A stretch of 64,000 bases of DNA. Source: CAXBNB01 sp040151475 (GTDB lineage: Bacteria; Bacteroidota; Bacteroidia; Cytophagales; Cyclobacteriaceae). The stretch spans positions 1 to 64,000 of the forward strand of contig NZ_JBDKWG010000132.1 in NCBI RefSeq assembly GCF_040151475.1, in the 5' to 3' direction. The notes under the pieces were generated by a model that searched no databases, was not told where the DNA came from, and was given only the letters and a program-made list of their open reading frames with translations. Position numbers and translations under genes: made by a program. Shown here piece by piece: positions 36,146 through 46,026 of the stretch (the first letter of the stretch is position 1; every line of letters starts with the position of its first letter).

Positions 36146-37219
36146 ATGCCTGAACAAAACTCTATTTCTGCCCATTTCCAACTCTTCGAAAAAACCGGTG
36201 AACCCTTTTTATTTGAAAACAAAGAATTTCGACAAAAATTAGAACCGGGAGAAGTACTGGTCAAAATTTTATTGTCAACAATTTGTGGGTCAGACTTACA
36301 TACGATTGAAGGCAAAAGAAAGGAAGATACCCCCTGCATATTGGGACATGAAGCGGTAGGTGAAATTATCGCTGTTAATTCACGAGATGGTTTTGAGATA
36401 GGAGATCGTGTGACCTGGACAATAGCAGACAGTTGTGGCAAGTGCCCTGCATGTACCGAATACGGACTTCCTGAAAAATGCAGCGAACTGTTTAAATACG
36501 GGCATGCTTCCATACACAAAGGAAGTGGATTGAATGGATGTTATGCTACACATATTCATATTAGAAGGGGTACACATCTGGTGAAAGTACCGGATGTGGT
36601 CAGCAATCAGGCCGTGGCTTCTGCAAATTGTGCATTGGCTACTATGGTCAACGCTATCTCTAAAGTGTCTAAACAACCTAAAAGAGTGGTCATACAAGGT
36701 GGGGGGGTGTTGGGAATATATGCCTGTGCTCTTTTGAAAGAAATGGGAGTTCCACAGATTTTTTGTCTGGAAGTAAAAGAAGAACGTTTTGAGCTCATAG
36801 AGCAATTTGGTGCCATAGCTGTAGATGCCAGAGAAGCAGAGAAAGCAACTCAATATATTTTGGATCAGGTTGGTGATGGAGTTGATGCCGTTTTCGAAGT
36901 AGCTGGCATCAGGCAATTGATCCCGCAAGGTCTGGCATTGCTTCGTCCCGGTGGAGATTATATTTTGGTAGGCTTGGTACATCCGGACTCTGAATTGGGT
37001 ATTACTGCAGAGCAAATCATAAGAAAATGCATTACAATAACAGGAGTGCATAATTATGCTCCATGGCATTTGGATGAATCGGTTGCATTTTTAGAACGAA
37101 ACCATAACAATTTCCCATTTGATGCTTTAGTGAGTCCGCCTTATAAATTGGAAAAACTAAGTCAGGCTGTACATGAAGCCCAACAGCAAAAGTGGGCTCG
37201 GGTATCTGTAAAGCCATAA
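36146..37219 (+). CDS. Zinc alcohol dehydrogenase of the phosphonate-catabolism-associated type
   Basis: This is a 357-residue medium-chain dehydrogenase. Catalytic zinc ligands are in TICGSDLHTIEGK and LGHEAVG, structural-zinc cysteines in SCGKCPACTEYGLPEKC, and the NAD motif is GGGVLGIYACALLKEMG near residue 190. The general pattern fits the group named putative phosphonate catabolism-associated alcohol dehydrogenase. It is 80 bases after the PbfA-like gene and 7 bases before the MFS gene, so the three are probably one operon. Its reaction in phosphonate use is not established; oxidation of a hydroxyalkyl-phosphonate such as 2-hydroxyethylphosphonate is one possibility. Confidence 0.82.
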   Translation: MPEQNSISAHFQLFEKTGEPFLFENKEFRQKLEPGEVLVKILLSTICGSDLHTIEGKRKEDTPCILGHEAVGEIIAVNSRDGFEIGDRVTWTIADSCGKCPACTEYGLPEKCSELFKYGHASIHKGSGLNGCYATHIHIRRGTHLVKVPDVVSNQAVASANCALATMVNAISKVSKQPKRVVIQGGGVLGIYACALLKEMGVPQIFCLEVKEERFELIEQFGAIAVDAREAEKATQYILDQVGDGVDAVFEVAGIRQLIPQGLALLRPGGDYILVGLVHPDSELGITAEQIIRKCITITGVHNYAPWHLDESVAFLERNHNNFPFDALVSPPYKLEKLSQAVHEAQQQKWARVSVKP

Positions 37220-37226
37220 GATTTTG

Positions 37227-38474
37227 ATGGATAAATTACATACACAAGGTTTAGATTTTAGAAAAGCCCAGTGGCAGATGCTCTTTGCTGTTATGTTTTG
37301 TTACCTGTTTTTCTATACAGGCAGGCAAAATTTTGGTTGGGCAATTATGGGAATCAGTGAAGAATTCAATGTCACCAAGCAAGACATAGGTTGGGCAGGT
37401 GCTGGTATGCTTTGGGCGTATGGTATTGGTCAATTCATTAATGGAAATCTGGCAGATAAGTTTGGTGCCCGGCGCATGATGGTTTTGGGCGGAGTGTTGT
37501 CATTCGTAATGAACTGGGCAACCAGCCTGGCAACCAGTTATATCATGGTGCTGATTTTTTGGACATTGAATGGTTTTTGTCAATCTCTTGGGTGGGCTCC
37601 AGGAAGTAAGCTGGTGGCCAACTGGTGGGGAGGTAGTGAAAGAGGCAAAGCCTTTGGATTTTATGTATTTGCAGCAGGTTGTTCATCTATATTGATTTAT
37701 TTGTTGTCAATAGTAATGTTGGATGTCTATGATTTGGATTGGAGGTGGATTTTTAGAATTCCTGTATTGCTACTCTTGTTGGGATGTACAGTTTTTTATC
37801 TGGTAGTAAGAGATAAACCCCAAGACCGTGGATTTCCACCATTACCGGAAGACAATTCCGTTGATTCAAACAAATCAAAAGAGGAAGGTTTTTTTCAGCG
37901 TTATATAAAAGTACTTAGAAACAAGAAATTTATTTTGGCCTGTCTTTCAATAGGTTTTCAAAATATGGCACGCTATGGGCTTTTGGTTTGGGTGCCGCTT
38001 TATTATTTAGGAACAAAAATCAACCAATCTTCTAATGTCTGGATTGCTTTGGCCCTACCGATCGGGATGGCACTTGGTACCATATTTTTCGGACAACTGT
38101 CAGATCGGTTTTTCAAATCAAACAGATCCAAACCAATAGCCATATCTATGGCTTTGGCAGGACTCACGGTATTGTTGGTTTATGTTATTCCCAAGGACAA
38201 TGTAATGGGTGGATTGATATTGATGTTTTTTGCAGGCTTTTTAGTGTATGGTCCTCAGTCTTGTTACTGGCCATTAAGTCCTGATTTGTTAGGAATTAAA
38301 CGTTCAGGTACAGGTGTGGGAGTTATGAATACATTCGCTTATGCCTTTGCCGGAGCTGGAGAGCCATTCATTGGCTATATGGCAGATACCACAGGGCAGG
38401 AAAACATTGTTTTCATGGTGACAGCCATTGTCTGTTTTTTGAGTGCTACGATCATATTATTTGTAAGACGTTGA
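37227..38474 (+). CDS. MFS transporter, organophosphate/phosphonate type
   Basis: This is a 415-residue inner-membrane protein with about 12 helices. It has the GlpT-like YTGRQNFGWAIMGI near the first helix, the loop motif GNLADKFGARRMM and a central hydrophilic loop near residue 210. ATG 37227 is chosen over the preceding TTG. The GlpT-like branch carries organic phosphates and related anions, and some MFS proteins move 2-aminoethylphosphonate. Its place after the PbfA-like lyase and alcohol dehydrogenase suggests it imports their phosphonate substrate. It resembles the partial MFS gene at 63437 in type. Confidence 0.83.
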   Translation: MDKLHTQGLDFRKAQWQMLFAVMFCYLFFYTGRQNFGWAIMGISEEFNVTKQDIGWAGAGMLWAYGIGQFINGNLADKFGARRMMVLGGVLSFVMNWATSLATSYIMVLIFWTLNGFCQSLGWAPGSKLVANWWGGSERGKAFGFYVFAAGCSSILIYLLSIVMLDVYDLDWRWIFRIPVLLLLLGCTVFYLVVRDKPQDRGFPPLPEDNSVDSNKSKEEGFFQRYIKVLRNKKFILACLSIGFQNMARYGLLVWVPLYYLGTKINQSSNVWIALALPIGMALGTIFFGQLSDRFFKSNRSKPIAISMALAGLTVLLVYVIPKDNVMGGLILMFFAGFLVYGPQSCYWPLSPDLLGIKRSGTGVGVMNTFAYAFAGAGEPFIGYMADTTGQENIVFMVTAIVCFLSATIILFVRR

Positions 38475-38687
38475 TTCTAATCTGGTTGAAGTCTTCTGAG
38501 TTTACTATTGTACTTTTTACTAATGTGGGAATAGTATTTATATAAAAATCATTTAAATTGGGAGGAAAAATTGGAATGACTAAAACTTAAACTTTACTTA
38601 AAGTTCTCGTAAACTCTTTGAGTGTTATAAAAATTAACTTTACATAAACACTTTAAAAAAAACACGATTAAAAAAAGTAATAGCAGA

Positions 38688-39260
38688 ATGCAAAAAACCT
38701 TGATGTCATCGAATAGCAATGGAGAATATGCAGGGATTGTTGAAAAAATAAAGCAAGACGATCTTAAGGCATTTGGTGAACTCTATGATGGGTTTTATAG
38801 CAGAGTGATGGGGTTTGCATTTAAGTTTTTGAAATCCAGAGAATTGGCAGAAGAAGTTGTCCACGATGCTTTTATGAAAGTATGGGAACACCGAAAAAAA
38901 CTGGATTCTAATTTATCCATCAATGCTTTTTTGTTTAAGATCACACATAACCTGATGCTTAATTCTCTTCGGGTGAAGGTAGAGCAACCTAAATATTTTC
39001 AAACCATTCAGGAATCCGATGTTGTTTCTAACAAAACGGAAATTGACGTGCATTTAAATGAAATTGAGATGAGCCTGACAGGTGCTATAGAAGCATTGCC
39101 AGTGAAACGCAGACAAATCTTCATGTTAAGTAAGTTGGAAGGATATTCCAATAAGGAGATTGCCGATGAACTAAACATTTCTACAAATACTGTTGCAGGC
39201 CAATTAAGAAAAGCCACTAAAACCCTAAAGGCTACTATAAAGTTTGCTGCAACTATATAG
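38688..39260 (+). CDS. ECF (sigma-70 family) sigma factor
   Basis: The 190-residue protein has region 2 (FGELYDGFYSRVMGFAFKFL, about residues 27-46, then LAEEVVHDAFMKVWEHR) and region 4 (ALPVKRRQIFMLSKLEGYSNKEIADELNI, about residues 132-160), the standard ECF layout. It stands before a FecR anti-sigma gene and a SusC with an STN domain. This is the classic arrangement in which substrate binding at the outer membrane releases the sigma factor to drive the susCD genes. A hairpin terminator follows at 39424. Confidence 0.93.
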   Translation: MQKTLMSSNSNGEYAGIVEKIKQDDLKAFGELYDGFYSRVMGFAFKFLKSRELAEEVVHDAFMKVWEHRKKLDSNLSINAFLFKITHNLMLNSLRVKVEQPKYFQTIQESDVVSNKTEIDVHLNEIEMSLTGAIEALPVKRRQIFMLSKLEGYSNKEIADELNISTNTVAGQLRKATKTLKATIKFAATI

Positions 39261-39679
39261 AGTCGTCTATAAAGTACGATCCACGCTTTACTATATTGGT
39301 AAAGCTGTTTAAAACAGTAAGCTTTAAGAATCCTGAAAGGCTTCTCAAAGCACATTATAGACAGACTTTATATAGCAATCTCAGTATCATTTTAAGTAAC
39401 AAATAATTAAGGTAAGTTTAGTCAATATCAACTAAAGTTGATATTTTTTTTCAATTCCATCTATCTGAAAATAAGTTGGTTATAATTATTTTATGAAAAA
39501 TATAATTCATAGATAACCATTTCTTTCCTTTTTTGTGTACTACCCATAAGGCATGTAATACACGAACATTAAAATATGATAATATGCAAGGGTTTAGTAG
39601 AATTTGGTTGCTTCAACTTCAACATGTACACCTTGCTTTTGGATTGATTGGAATCAATTCAAAATAGACTCCAAATATT
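39261..39679. other. Intergenic region between sigma factor and fecR, 419 bases
   Basis: It holds the sigma-factor terminator at 39424-39452 and then AT-rich DNA that should contain the fecR promoter. An AAGCTGTTTAAAACAGTAAG partial hairpin lies near 39300. I see no coding frame. Confidence 0.55.
39424..39452 (+). terminator. Intrinsic terminator after the ECF sigma gene
   Basis: The perfect stem AATATCAACT (39424-39433) with AGTTGATATT (39436-39445) and a 2-base loop plus closing bases is followed by a run of T. It separates the sigma transcript from fecR. Confidence 0.8.
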
Positions 39680-40723
39680 ATGGATAAAGAGATAATAGAT
39701 AAATTTTTAAGAAACGAATGCACTCAGGAAGAAGAGCAGATGGTATATGAATACCTCTTAAATTCTGATGATGAGGAAAGTATTCTGATGATTTCACAAA
39801 GTGTTTGGAATAATCCGGAAGAATCTGCTGAAATAGCAGGTAGTAAAACACGCCTGTTTCAAGAGATCGTAGATGATATTAGAAATGAACGGGAAGTGCC
39901 AGTTGTTTCAATTAATCAAAATGTAGAATCAGTTAAATCTCCTGAAAAGAGAGTCAGAGTAAGTAAAAAATGGTTAAGTGTTGCTGCAGTGGTGTTGATA
40001 GCCTTAGGTATTTCATATACACTTTTTGACTTAAATCCACCTGTAGAAGTTCCTGTAGCAGCTACATCGAATATAGAAAAAGTCAACTCTTCAGGACATA
40101 GATCTAAAATTGTGATGAGAGATGGGACAAAAATATTTTTGAACGCTGAAAGTAAAATCAGCTATTCGGACGAAAAATATGGTGTGGAACTCAGAGAAAT
40201 TTATTTGGAAGGAGAGGCTTATTTTGAAGTAGCTAAAAATGCTGATATACCTTTCATAGTAAAGACCAAAAAGTTATCGACTACCGCTCTTGGTACCGCT
40301 TTTAATGTCAGGGCATTCAATGATGAGAATAGTTCACAAGTATCTCTTGCAGAAGGAAAAGTAAAAGTTTCGAGGATAGACGGTGATACACCAAATTCAG
40401 ATGAAAATATTTTCCTGATGCCGGATGAGGAAATTCAATTGAATGAAGATAATTTGATCAAAAGAAAATTCGATACTGACAGAGTATTGTCATGGAAAGA
40501 CGGCATCATCTACTTTAAAGAAACCGGTTTCACTGATGCAGTAAGGGTTCTTGAAAGATGGTACAATGTCAAATTTGAAATAAACAACATCAAAGACATT
40601 TCCAGCCTAAAAGGTACAGGAACATTTAAAAATGAAAGCCTGGAAAATGTATTGAAAGCACTGAGTTACTCACTTCAATTTAAATATACTATAGATGATA
40701 ATACTGTAAACATAAATTTCTAA
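39680..40723 (+). CDS. FecR-family anti-sigma factor
   Basis: This is a 347-residue inner-membrane protein with an N-terminal cytoplasmic part (1-97), one membrane span (about 98-117) and a periplasmic FecR domain (about 138-240, with VMRDGTKIFLNAESKISYS and YFEVAKNADIPFIVKT). A C-terminal DUF4974-type domain (about 275-347) ends in the TVNINF strand. It should hold the ECF sigma factor at 38688 inactive until the STN domain of the SusC protein contacts it. It lies directly before susC. Confidence 0.92.
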   Translation: MDKEIIDKFLRNECTQEEEQMVYEYLLNSDDEESILMISQSVWNNPEESAEIAGSKTRLFQEIVDDIRNEREVPVVSINQNVESVKSPEKRVRVSKKWLSVAAVVLIALGISYTLFDLNPPVEVPVAATSNIEKVNSSGHRSKIVMRDGTKIFLNAESKISYSDEKYGVELREIYLEGEAYFEVAKNADIPFIVKTKKLSTTALGTAFNVRAFNDENSSQVSLAEGKVKVSRIDGDTPNSDENIFLMPDEEIQLNEDNLIKRKFDTDRVLSWKDGIIYFKETGFTDAVRVLERWYNVKFEINNIKDISSLKGTGTFKNESLENVLKALSYSLQFKYTIDDNTVNINF

Positions 40724-40763
40724 TTAATGATACATAAAAGAAAAAATACCGAATAATAAAAAA

Positions 40764-40834
40764 CCCCGAATATAAGATATCCGGGGCTGAGACTATTCCT
40801 GAACGTACATCCGTCAAAATGAGAGTTCGGGAAT
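40764..40834 (+). promoter_or_regulatory. Two consecutive hairpins in the susC leader
   Basis: The first hairpin is CCCCGAATAT (40764-40773) with ATATCCGGGG (40777-40786). The second is ATTCCTGAAC (40795-40804) with GTTCGGGAAT (40825-40834). They fill the 152-base gap between fecR and susC. Neither has a T-tail on the plus strand, so they are more likely an RNA stability, attenuation or regulator site than a simple terminator. Confidence 0.55.
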
Positions 40835-40875
40835 ATTGAATTGCAAAACTTTGTTTCACAAAACCTTACAAAGGT

Positions 40876-43800
40876 ATGAAAATTAAACTTGTACGATTAA
40901 TAACTATGGCCATAAAACTATCAACTTATGGTTTGATGATCCAGGTGTTCTTTTTGAGCATGGTTTATGCCAACGACATAAACGCCCAATATAGCAGCGC
41001 TCAGGAGACGATGATCAACGTTACCGTTGAAGACAACTCTATCTTGGAGACTTTCGAGATAATTGAAACCAAAACCAATTTTAAGTTTTATTATAAAAAG
41101 GGTGTTTTGGATAAAGATGTCAGAATGACTCTGGATGAGTCAGGTTCAAGGAAAGTTTCCGATATTTTATTGGAAATCTCGAAAAGAGCCAAGCTTAAAT
41201 TCAAACAAATTAATAATGTAATTGCGGTTTCTAAGATGGAACCATCTGACTCGGCAGATGATGCTGACAGATTAAAAATAATAGTAAAAGCTGATATCGA
41301 AATATCAGGAACTATTACTGACGCAGACAATGGAGATACATTGCCTGGAGCTACTGTGCAGGTCAAGGGCACACAAATTGGTACTGTATCTGACATCAAT
41401 GGCAATTTCAAATTGAGTGTACCGGATGATGCCCTCACCCTTGTAGTGAGCTATATAGGTTATGATGAAACTGAAATAGCCATTGCAGGAAATACAGGTC
41501 AGGTTTTCAATATTAAACTCAATGCTTCAGCTGAGTCTTTGGATGAAGTAGTGGTTACGGCACTAGGTATCGAAAGAGAAAAACAATCTCTTGGTTATGC
41601 TGTTCAGGAAATTGATGGCGACAATTTAAATCAGGCAAGGGAAAGTAATTTTACAAATGGTTTGTCAGGTAAGGTTGCCGGATTAAATGTACAATCAAAT
41701 GCTGGTGTGGGGAGTTCTACTCGCCTTATCCTTAGAGGTGAATCTTCTTTGGGGATCAATGGTAACCAACCATTATTTGTGGTTGATGGTGTACCTATTA
41801 GTAATGAAATCAGCAATTACACCTCAGCAGATTATGGAAATGCAGCTTCGGAAATCAATCCGGCGGATGTGGAAAGTGTCAATGTCTTGAAAGGGCCGGG
41901 TGCAGCTGCACTGTATGGTTCCAGGGCCGCTAATGGTGTTATTGTAATCACTACCAAGTCAGGTAAGAAAAATAGAGGAATTGGGGTTTCAGTAAATACT
42001 TCTTTTACTTCAGAAGATGTGTTGAGGCTTCCTAAGTTCCAGAATGAATTTGGTGGAGGTAACAACGGATTGTTTGAAGGTTCCAATTTTGGGTATTCTG
42101 CTGGGATTTATCCCAATGGAGTACAAGATGGATATGACGAAAGTTGGGGCCCTAGGTTAGATTTTGGACCAAATCGTGCCCAATTCAACTCACCAACTAC
42201 AGGAGGTTACCGAGGTGGAGATGTGCATTTGAGTGATCGTGGGCATGTAATTCCTACACCATGGGTATCTCAACCTAATAATGTAAATGACTTTTTTGAA
42301 ACAGGGAATACAGTATTTACCAACGTAGCTGTTACGGGAGGTAGTGATGGTGGGTCTTTCAGAGCATCTTATACCCGTACTGATCAAAAAGGCATAGTTC
42401 CCAACAATGATTTACAAAGAAATACTTTCGCAATTAACACCAGCTATAAGCTTACCGATAAGTTTACAGCGGCAGTTAAGATGAGTTACATCAAGACAGA
42501 AAGTACCAACCGGCCGGATCAGGGGTACGGTAGAAATACTCCAATGTATTTTATATTGTGGATGACTCGTCAGACAAATATGAATAGCCTGAGAGACTAC
42601 TGGCAGCCGGGATTAGAAGGTGTACAACAGTTTCAGTACAACTATGGAGAAAACCATAACAATCCTTTCTTCTATCAGTATGAAAATACAAGTGCACAAA
42701 ACAAAGACAGGGTACTCGGAAATGTTTCGTTGACTTATGACTTTACAGATAATTTAAGTCTGACAGTACGTACGGGTACAGATTTTTACAACGACAATAG
42801 ACCGACCAGAAATGCCGTAAGTACAGTCAATGTACCAGATGGTTCATATCGTGAGGTAAACATCTTTTTTGAAGAGAGAAATACAGACATGTTATTGTCT
42901 TATGATTTCAAGGCAGTGGGTGATTTTGGGATTAAAATATCCGCAGGGGCTAATAGAATGGAACAAAAGGGAAATTCTACTAATAGTTTTGCTCCATCAC
43001 TTCTTTCTCCCGGTATTTATAGCTTAAGCAATGCAGGATCGGCTTTGGTAGTTGGTCAATCAAGGTTTAAGAAAAAAATAAATAGTGTGTATGGTTTGGC
43101 ACAGTTTGATTATCAAAACAAGTTATTTATGGATGTCACCGCCAGAAACGACTGGTCAAGTACATTGCCAGCAGGAAACAATTCTTATTTTTATCCTTCG
43201 GTTTCTACTAGTGCTTTGTTCAATGAAATATTTGAATTGCCATCCTTCATCAATTTGGTTAAGTTGCGTGCAGGATGGGCTGAAGTAGGAAAAGACACAG
43301 GGCCTTATCAGTTGTATAACGCATACAATACACAGAATCCATTTGGAAGCACACCTGTTTTATCAGAAACCTCAGGACTTAAAAACCCGGGACTCAAACC
43401 GGAATCAATTAATACCTATGAGTTAGGGTTGGAGTTGTCATTTCTTGAGGATAGAGTCGGCTTAGATTTTACCTATTATGACATTCGCTCTCGTGACCAG
43501 GTAATTAATATTCCTTTATCCAGTACATCCGGTTATAGTTCCAGAGCAATCAACGCCGGGGAAATTAAAAACCAGGGTATTGAGGTAATGTTGAGAGGAA
43601 CACCGCTTAAGTTGGCCAATGGGTTTAAATGGAATATAAATGTGAATTTTGCCAGAAACAGGAGTTCTGTGGTTGAGTTGACAGAAGGGATCAGTGCCAT
43701 TGTTCAATCTGCTCCGGGTGAGGATGCTACTTTGGAAGCAAGAATTGGTGAAAGAATGGGTGCACTTTATGGTCCTGGCTTTGAAAGGGTTCAAAGTGGC

Positions 43801-44475
43801 CCTATGAAGGGTGAAATCATTATTTCTTCCAATGGCGACCCCCTTAAGACAACCAGCCCTATTTATTTAGGAAATTTCAATTCTGACTGGACTGCAGGTA
43901 TTACCAATGAGTTCACTTACAAAGGCTTTTATGCCAGAGCATTATTTGATATTCGTCAGGGAGGAATATTTATTTCCAGATTTTACAACAAAGCAATGGG
44001 AGCTGGCCAGTTGGAAGAAACTGCTATCGAAAGAGGTGCAAGAGCTCCGGGTACAGAATACGATGGTTTATATTATCACGCAGGTGCTGCAGACAATGGA
44101 GATGGTACTTACAGTCAAAACCTTATAAGTACTGATGGTACAGCCAGTGAAGGAATATATGGTACAACTGCCAGAAACTTCTACAAAAGATACCATGACC
44201 ACAATTCAGAATCTCAGGTATTCGATGCTTCTTATGTTAAGTTGAGAGAAGTAGCCATTGGCTACAACTTGCCAAATAGCCTGATGGGTAATTTGCCCTT
44301 TAGAGATGTCCGAATTTCCATATCAGGGAGAAATCTGAAACTTTGGACGGATAACCCTCATATTGATCCGGAAGGAGCTGTAGCAACTACAGGTGGAGGG
44401 TTGATTCCCGGATTTGAAAACATGAGTTTGCCATCTACCAGGAGTTGGGGTGTGAATATCAATTTTAGGCTTTAA
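40876..44475 (+). CDS. SusC-like TonB-dependent outer-membrane transporter with STN domain
   Basis: The 1199-residue protein has a signal peptide (about 1-38). An STN signalling domain follows (about 50-115, LETFEIIETKTNFKFYY). Next are a carboxypeptidase-like beta-sandwich (about 135-215, TLPGATVQVKGTQIGTVSD), a plug domain with GTQ-type LFVVDGVPI and VLKGPGAAALYGSRAANGVI, and a 22-strand barrel ending in an aromatic-type strand (VNINFRL). It imports oligosaccharide or glycoconjugate fragments in partnership with the SusD 12 bases downstream. The STN domain ties it to the sigma/FecR pair. Confidence 0.96.
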   Translation: MKIKLVRLITMAIKLSTYGLMIQVFFLSMVYANDINAQYSSAQETMINVTVEDNSILETFEIIETKTNFKFYYKKGVLDKDVRMTLDESGSRKVSDILLEISKRAKLKFKQINNVIAVSKMEPSDSADDADRLKIIVKADIEISGTITDADNGDTLPGATVQVKGTQIGTVSDINGNFKLSVPDDALTLVVSYIGYDETEIAIAGNTGQVFNIKLNASAESLDEVVVTALGIEREKQSLGYAVQEIDGDNLNQARESNFTNGLSGKVAGLNVQSNAGVGSSTRLILRGESSLGINGNQPLFVVDGVPISNEISNYTSADYGNAASEINPADVESVNVLKGPGAAALYGSRAANGVIVITTKSGKKNRGIGVSVNTSFTSEDVLRLPKFQNEFGGGNNGLFEGSNFGYSAGIYPNGVQDGYDESWGPRLDFGPNRAQFNSPTTGGYRGGDVHLSDRGHVIPTPWVSQPNNVNDFFETGNTVFTNVAVTGGSDGGSFRASYTRTDQKGIVPNNDLQRNTFAINTSYKLTDKFTAAVKMSYIKTESTNRPDQGYGRNTPMYFILWMTRQTNMNSLRDYWQPGLEGVQQFQYNYGENHNNPFFYQYENTSAQNKDRVLGNVSLTYDFTDNLSLTVRTGTDFYNDNRPTRNAVSTVNVPDGSYREVNIFFEERNTDMLLSYDFKAVGDFGIKISAGANRMEQKGNSTNSFAPSLLSPGIYSLSNAGSALVVGQSRFKKKINSVYGLAQFDYQNKLFMDVTARNDWSSTLPAGNNSYFYPSVSTSALFNEIFELPSFINLVKLRAGWAEVGKDTGPYQLYNAYNTQNPFGSTPVLSETSGLKNPGLKPESINTYELGLELSFLEDRVGLDFTYYDIRSRDQVINIPLSSTSGYSSRAINAGEIKNQGIEVMLRGTPLKLANGFKWNINVNFARNRSSVVELTEGISAIVQSAPGEDATLEARIGERMGALYGPGFERVQSGPMKGEIIISSNGDPLKTTSPIYLGNFNSDWTAGITNEFTYKGFYARALFDIRQGGIFISRFYNKAMGAGQLEETAIERGARAPGTEYDGLYYHAGAADNGDGTYSQNLISTDGTASEGIYGTTARNFYKRYHDHNSESQVFDASYVKLREVAIGYNLPNSLMGNLPFRDVRISISGRNLKLWTDNPHIDPEGAVATTGGGLIPGFENMSLPSTRSWGVNINFRL

Positions 44476-44487
44476 AAGATACCAATC

Positions 44488-46008
44488 ATGAAAAAAGTAA
44501 TAAATAAATCAATATTTGTTCTGTTGGTATTTCAACTAGTATCAACAAGTTGTACCGATGGATTTGAAGAGATAAATACCAATCCAAATCAAACGGAAGT
44601 AGTGACTAATCCCGGACTATTGTTGCCCGGTGTGATTAGGAGTAGTATGGATGATTATTTCACAGGCTCTTGGAGACGGGGAAATGTAGTTGCTGATTAT
44701 ATGGCAAATCAATTCGTTAGCGCATTTGATTGGACACCAAATGAAGCAACAGAATATTTTCTTTGGTCATTCTATGATAGACTTAGAGACCTGCAAGGTG
44801 TAGCTGATATTGCTGAAACCCAGGGGTTGAAAAACTTTCAGGGTGTAGCATTGGTTTTAAAATCGTTTTTCTTTCAGAACCTGACGGATATTTATGGTGA
44901 TGTACCTTATTCTGAAGCTGTAAAAGCAAAAAGTGAAGGGATCAACTATCCGAAATACGATACTCAGGAAGCAATATATGCTGGTATCTTGAGTGATTTG
45001 GAGTTGGCAAATACCTTGCTTTCTACAAGTAATGGGGCGATTACCGGAGATATCCTGTTCAATGGTGATGTCACTAAATGGAAAAAGTTTGCCAATTCCT
45101 TGAGATTAAGGTGTTTGTTGAGAATTTCTGACAGAAAAGATCCTTCATCAGCAATGCAACAAATAGTAGGCGATCCGGTAACCTATCCGATTTTTGAGGA
45201 CAATGACGATCAGGCTGCTTTACAATACCTGAATGAATTAGGAAATGAGTATCCGAGGTTTAGGTCTGCAGTGGGTCAATATGTTACATCTACACATGCT
45301 TCTAAAACCATGGTTGATCTCCTCACAGCTATGGACGATCCAAGATTGTATGTATTTGCTCTCCCTACTGCAAGCACAGCAGGAAGTGCTAATCCGGAGT
45401 ATGTAGGAGTACCAAATGGCATTGCTGATGAAAGTTTATATAATGGTGGCGAAGCAAATCAATCCATAGCGGGATTGTTGTGGGCTCCTTATGATTACGA
45501 CCCTGATCTTGCTTCTCCTACTGCAGCACAAAGCCTTATGATGACATATGCTGAATTACAGTTGATCTTGGCTGAAGCTGCAGAAAGAGGATTTATCACC
45601 GGAGATGCCGAAGCATATTATATCAGTGGTATTCAGGCGCATTTTGACTATTATGCGAGTAGAATTCCGGATAACTTCACATTCCCTACTGTAGCAGATG
45701 TTCAACCTGACCCTTCTTACTTTACACAGGCTGATGTAGTATATAGTGGTACTCAGGAGGAGAAACTGGAGAAAATAGCACTTCAGAAATGGTTGGCATT
45801 GTTTAACAACGGTTATGAAGGCTGGTTTGAATGGAGAAGAACAGGTGTGCCGAATATTGTACCCGGGCCGGCAAGTCTTGGATTCGTACCTGTGAGACAT
45901 TTATATCCGCTTACTGAGCAAGGGCTGAACAAAGCCAATTATGATGCAGCAGTCGCAAGACAAGGTGCAGATAATACTCAGACCAAGGTTTGGTGGGACG
46001 TAGATTAA
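44488..46008 (+). CDS. SusD-like surface glycan-binding lipoprotein (SusD/RagB type)
   Basis: The 506-residue protein has a lipoprotein signal (LVSTSC, Cys about 22) followed by the typical TDGFEEINTNPNQT start. TPR-rich helices make up most of the chain, with LTDIYGDVPYSEA and KWLALFNNGYEGWFEWRRTG as family marks. It forms the lid on the SusC barrel and captures the ligand. The length is normal. It is 12 bases after susC and 18 bases before the LamG gene, so all belong to one operon. Confidence 0.95.
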   Translation: MKKVINKSIFVLLVFQLVSTSCTDGFEEINTNPNQTEVVTNPGLLLPGVIRSSMDDYFTGSWRRGNVVADYMANQFVSAFDWTPNEATEYFLWSFYDRLRDLQGVADIAETQGLKNFQGVALVLKSFFFQNLTDIYGDVPYSEAVKAKSEGINYPKYDTQEAIYAGILSDLELANTLLSTSNGAITGDILFNGDVTKWKKFANSLRLRCLLRISDRKDPSSAMQQIVGDPVTYPIFEDNDDQAALQYLNELGNEYPRFRSAVGQYVTSTHASKTMVDLLTAMDDPRLYVFALPTASTAGSANPEYVGVPNGIADESLYNGGEANQSIAGLLWAPYDYDPDLASPTAAQSLMMTYAELQLILAEAAERGFITGDAEAYYISGIQAHFDYYASRIPDNFTFPTVADVQPDPSYFTQADVVYSGTQEEKLEKIALQKWLALFNNGYEGWFEWRRTGVPNIVPGPASLGFVPVRHLYPLTEQGLNKANYDAAVARQGADNTQTKVWWDVD

Positions 46009-46026
46009 TCATTAAAATTTTGAATT

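Noticed and set aside
36380..37069. Open frame of 229 codons antisense to the zinc alcohol dehydrogenase
   Set aside because: It lies fully inside a gene with clear family motifs, has a biased composition rich in Cys, His and Ser, and shows no domain. It is a shadow frame.
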